Shown here piece by piece: positions 5,469 to 8,190 of a stretch of DNA of 8,190 bases. Both the position numbers and the translations under genes were made by a program. This stretch comes from Microbacteriaceae bacterium (lineage in GTDB: Bacteria > Actinomycetota > Actinomycetes > Actinomycetales > Microbacteriaceae): NCBI GenBank assembly GCA_947452355.1, contig CANGCU010000046.1:1-8190 (forward strand). The letters are read 5' to 3'. Position 1 is the first letter of the stretch. The number at the start of each line of letters is the position of its first letter. The notes under the pieces are model-generated. The model searched no databases, had not been told where the DNA came from, and worked only from the letters and a program-made list of their open reading frames with translations.

Positions 5469-6839
5469 GTGAGCATTCTCACCGCGCTTGACCTCTTCAC
5501 CGTCGGGATTGGCCCGTCGAGTTCACACACTGTCGGCCCGATGCGCGCCGCTCGTCGCTTTGTCGATGAACTTGCCGCCGCCGACCAGCTTTCCGCGACG
5601 TCACGAATTCACGTCCTCCTGTTCGGTTCCCTTGGAGCGACGGGTGTTGGACACGGCACGACCAACGCGATCGTTGCCGGCCTCGAAGGCTCATCCCCCG
5701 AAACCTGCGACCCCGACCACGTGATTAGCGCGATGGACCGTGCGTCCGGGTCCGGACACATCACCGTTGCCGGTCGCGAACTGACATTCGCCCCGGACGA
5801 TATCGACCTTCGCCCGATGACCCGCTTGCCCCAACACTCCAACGCGATGACCTACGAAGCGCTGGGTGATGATGGTTCGGTTTTGTTCTCGCGAACTTAT
5901 TTCTCGGTCGGCGGTGGCTTTGTCGAATCCGACGCTGAGTTCGGGACTCCCGCCGAAACGTCGGGAATCGAATTGCCCTACCCGTTCGACAACGGAGACG
6001 AACTCATCGCGTTGTGTGCCTCAACGGGCATGTCCATCGCCGACATGGCATATGCAAACGCGGTCGCCGTGTACGGCGCGGATCACGTCGACGCGCGGCT
6101 GACCGAAATTTGGGCCGTTATGTCTGCGTGCGTCGAGGCGGGCTTGCACCACGACGGGATGCTGCCTGGATCGCTCAACGTGCAGAGGCGCGCTGCACGA
6201 TTGGCGTCGCACCTCGAATCATTGGAATCGCCGGACGCACCAACCGAATTGGCCAACGAGTGGCTCCAGGCATTCGCCATTGCCGTCAACGAAGAAAACG
6301 CGGCGGGGATGCGGGTTGTGACGGCTCCGACCAACGGCGCCGCCGGCATTATTCCCGCCGTCGGCTATTACGCCGAACGTTTCAAAAAAGTGTCGCGCGA
6401 GAGCGTTGCCCGTGACTATCTGTTGACCGCTGGCGCGATCGGCACTCTCTACAAACGGAACGCCAGCATCTCGGGTGCGGAAGCAGGCTGTCAGGGCGAG
6501 GTCGGTTCCGCCTGTTCGATGGCCGCTGCGGGACTGGCGGCGATTCTCGGCGGGACACCCGGGCAGATTGAAAACGCTGCCGAGATCGCGATGGAGCACA
6601 ACCTCGGACTGACCTGCGACCCCGTTGGGGGACTCGTTCAGATGCCATGTATCGAACGCAACGCGATCGCAGCCGGAACCGCCGTCGCGGCGGTACGTCT
6701 CGCTCTCGCGGGTGACGGTTCACACAAGATCTCGCTCGACACCGTCATCGAGACGATGCGTCAGACCGGAATCGACATGTCGACCAAATACAAAGAGACC
6801 TCAACGGGCGGTCTTGCCGTCAACGTCGTCGAGTGCTGA
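5469..6839 (+). CDS. sdaA: L-serine ammonia-lyase, single-chain iron-sulfur type
   Basis: A 456-residue L-serine dehydratase that converts L-serine to pyruvate and ammonia in the cytoplasm, using an oxygen-sensitive [4Fe-4S] cluster instead of pyridoxal phosphate. The N-terminal GIGPSSSHTVGPMRAA (13-28) is the beta-domain signature. The catalytic alpha domain shows NEENAAGMRVVTAPTNGAAG, SGAEAGCQGEVGSACSM, GLTCDP and MPCIERN. The three cluster cysteines are Cys341, Cys383 and Cys394. The chain ends in VVEC; in the Legionella type-2 enzyme the C-terminal cysteine caps the cluster in a tail-in-mouth arrangement, and Cys456 here fits that. Start is GTG at 5469, matching the E. coli N-terminus; no convincing Shine-Dalgarno precedes it. 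It lies 25 nt after a terminator and ends 1 nt from convergent menA. It could drain serine made from glycine, but that is inference. Confidence 0.96.
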   Translation: MSILTALDLFTVGIGPSSSHTVGPMRAARRFVDELAAADQLSATSRIHVLLFGSLGATGVGHGTTNAIVAGLEGSSPETCDPDHVISAMDRASGSGHITVAGRELTFAPDDIDLRPMTRLPQHSNAMTYEALGDDGSVLFSRTYFSVGGGFVESDAEFGTPAETSGIELPYPFDNGDELIALCASTGMSIADMAYANAVAVYGADHVDARLTEIWAVMSACVEAGLHHDGMLPGSLNVQRRAARLASHLESLESPDAPTELANEWLQAFAIAVNEENAAGMRVVTAPTNGAAGIIPAVGYYAERFKKVSRESVARDYLLTAGAIGTLYKRNASISGAEAGCQGEVGSACSMAAAGLAAILGGTPGQIENAAEIAMEHNLGLTCDPVGGLVQMPCIERNAIAAGTAVAAVRLALAGDGSHKISLDTVIETMRQTGIDMSTKYKETSTGGLAVNVVEC

Positions 6840-6840
6840 T

Positions 6841-7842
6841 TTAGAAGGCGAACGACCACGCGACGATTGCCGCATAGAACAGGCTCGTCCACACCGTCAG
6901 TTTGAGCACGAGCACGTATTCGCGCGGGTGCTTGGCGGTCCACGTAATCAGGACTGCCGGCACGGCGATGAACAGCGCAAAGAACGCCCACCACGCGTTC
7001 GTGAGGAGCAGCGCGAAGTACACGAGGATTCCGAATGGACCCGCGATGAGCGCCGTGAATACGGCACGATTGAGCCAGAGCGGCATTCGTGTCGCGAGCG
7101 TCAGCTTGCCCGCAACGATGTCCGTTTCACGATCACGCACGTTGTTGATGAACAAAACGGCAACCGAGAAGAGGCCCATTGCGACTCCGGCGAGGATGCT
7201 TTCGGCACCGATCGTGTTCGCGAGAATGTAGGTCGTTCCCGTCGTCGCAACGAGGCCGAAGAAGATGAAGACCATGACTTCGCCGAGTCCCGAATAGCCG
7301 TAGGGGCGTTTTCCTCCGGTGTAGAACCACGCGGCGAGGATGGCGACAAGACCGACGGCTGGGAGCCACCAGATTTCCGAGAGCACCGTGACGCCCAACC
7401 CAGCCAGCGCGGCAATTCCACAAAAGATGACCGCAACGAGTCGAACCCGCTTCGCCGGGGCGGCACCGGACGCCGTCAACCGGGCCGGCCCGACCCGGTG
7501 GTTGTCCGTTCCGCGAATTCCGTCGGAATAGTCATTCGCGAAGTTCACGCCAATCTGTAGCGCAATCGCGATTGTGAAACACAGCGCGACGGCAATGAGG
7601 ACGGTCGAATCCCACGCGTTGACACCGAGAAGGAGGAACTGTGCCACGGCAACTCCCCAACCGAGAAGCACGGGGGCGACGGCCAAACCTAGAGTCGCGG
7701 GTCGTGCCGCACGGATCCAATCACCGAACTGAGCTCTGCGGACCTGAGCACTCGAGCTAGCCCCGTGCTGGACAGTCCGGCCGCCTGGTCGACCGCTTCG
7801 TTGTGCCGCGGAACGCTTCTTTTTCGATGATCGAGATGCCAT
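6841..7842 (-). CDS. menA: 1,4-dihydroxy-2-naphthoate polyprenyltransferase
   Basis: A 333-residue UbiA-superfamily membrane prenyltransferase that attaches a polyprenyl chain to 1,4-dihydroxy-2-naphthoate, making demethylmenaquinone. About eight to nine hydrophobic helices follow a cytoplasmic N-terminus. The signature WIRAARPATLGLAVAPVLLG (42-61) is typical of MenA. The first Asp-rich motif is NFANDYSD (100-107), followed by the RVGPARL stretch, and the second is NNVRDRETD (233-241). These bind the Mg-diphosphate of the prenyl donor. The first 38 residues are basic, serine-rich and apparently disordered (SSKKKRS), longer than in many MenA proteins (around 290-300 residues). No GTG or ATG is seen at a later suitable position, so the ATG at 7842 is kept. 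It starts 9 nt after the menE stop with only a weak Shine-Dalgarno, so translational coupling is likely. UbiA of ubiquinone synthesis is unlikely given the menE neighbour. Confidence 0.94.
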   Translation of the reverse strand: MASRSSKKKRSAAQRSGRPGGRTVQHGASSSAQVRRAQFGDWIRAARPATLGLAVAPVLLGWGVAVAQFLLLGVNAWDSTVLIAVALCFTIAIALQIGVNFANDYSDGIRGTDNHRVGPARLTASGAAPAKRVRLVAVIFCGIAALAGLGVTVLSEIWWLPAVGLVAILAAWFYTGGKRPYGYSGLGEVMVFIFFGLVATTGTTYILANTIGAESILAGVAMGLFSVAVLFINNVRDRETDIVAGKLTLATRMPLWLNRAVFTALIAGPFGILVYFALLLTNAWWAFFALFIAVPAVLITWTAKHPREYVLVLKLTVWTSLFYAAIVAWSFAF

Positions 7843-7851
7843 GACGTCATT

Positions 7852-8190
7852 CTACGATTCGGCAGCGGCGACCAGTTCCCGTAGCGCACGGCGGTCGACC
7901 TTGCCCGATGACAACCTCGGGAAATCGGTGACGGTGACGAACCGATATGGCCGGGCCTCGCGTGAGAGTTCCCGTTCAATGAGCGTCCGAATCTCGGTGC
8001 GATCGAGTTCCGTTGTGGACACCACCGCAGGCACCTGCCCCCAGGTGTCGTCGGAAAACCACGTGGCGACGGCGTCGATGCCGGCCGTGGCGAGCACACG
8101 GTCGACGTCACCGAGTGACACCTTGATTCCTCCCGTCACAATGACGTCGTCGGCCCGGCCCTCGACCGTGAGAACGCCATTCTCGAGCGA
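7852..8190 (-). CDS. menE: o-Succinylbenzoate-CoA ligase, C-terminal part only
   Basis: The last 112 residues of an adenylate-forming (ANL superfamily) ligase; the gene enters from the right edge. Its beginning reads GRADDVIVTGGIKV (11-24), the hinge motif (A8) that introduces the mobile C-terminal domain. Near the end is SSGKVDRRAL (94-103), with Lys97 as the A10 catalytic lysine for adenylation. The full enzyme would activate o-succinylbenzoate with ATP and CoA in menaquinone synthesis. The short C-terminal domain and the immediate menA neighbour (9 nt) support MenE over other acyl-CoA ligases, but the substrate-binding N-terminal domain is not visible. It is co-directional with menA and probably in the same transcript. 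Confidence 0.85.
   Translation of the reverse strand, partial: SLENGVLTVEGRADDVIVTGGIKVSLGDVDRVLATAGIDAVATWFSDDTWGQVPAVVSTTELDRTEIRTLIERELSREARPYRFVTVTDFPRLSSGKVDRRALRELVAAAES

Noticed and set aside
6625..7560. 311-codon plus-strand open frame across the sdaA end and menA
   Set aside because: It is highly charged and low in complexity, overlaps two well-supported genes, and shows no family motif; it is a shadow frame.

Overview
The window looks like chromosomal DNA of an actinomycete (phylum Actinomycetota; genus not resolved). Three points suggest this: moderately high GC with a preference for C or G at third codon positions, a menE-menA neighbourhood for menaquinone, and a glutamylation-type amine-degradation operon next to an ethanolamine-type permease, as known in Streptomyces and relatives. 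I see no mobile element, tRNA, rRNA or CRISPR array.

Left half (1-3649, minus strand): a tightly packed operon. Read in its own direction it encodes a glutamine-synthetase-like amine glutamylase (3649-2282), a class-I amidotransferase-type gamma-glutamyl amide hydrolase (2295-1561), an aldehyde dehydrogenase (1564-209) and the start of a short-chain dehydrogenase (187 to beyond the left edge). Genes overlap by 14 and 4 nt or are separated by 21 nt, and three of the four have clear Shine-Dalgarno sequences.

Centre (3650-3904): an AT-richer divergent control region. It holds a consensus TTGACA -35 element for the glutamylase operon, a perfect 9-bp-arm palindrome lying over that promoter, further short inverted repeats and an 11-bp direct repeat. 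Facing away from it is a 496-residue APC-superfamily permease of the ethanolamine permease type (3905-5395), closed by a strong intrinsic terminator (5404-5443).

Right half: a single-chain iron-sulfur L-serine ammonia-lyase (sdaA, 5469-6839, plus). It meets tail to tail, 1 nt apart, menA (7842-6841, minus). menA is preceded by the C-terminal end of menE (8190-7852, minus, running off the right edge).

Working model (inference): the permease imports ethanolamine and the GS-like enzyme glutamylates its amine. The short-chain dehydrogenase and the aldehyde dehydrogenase oxidise the alcohol to the acid in two steps, giving gamma-glutamylglycine. The hydrolase then releases glycine and recycles glutamate. 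No flavin amine oxidase (PuuB type) is visible, which favours an amino-alcohol over a diamine. SdaA could take carbon onward (glycine to serine to pyruvate), but it is separated from the permease by a terminator, so that link is speculative.
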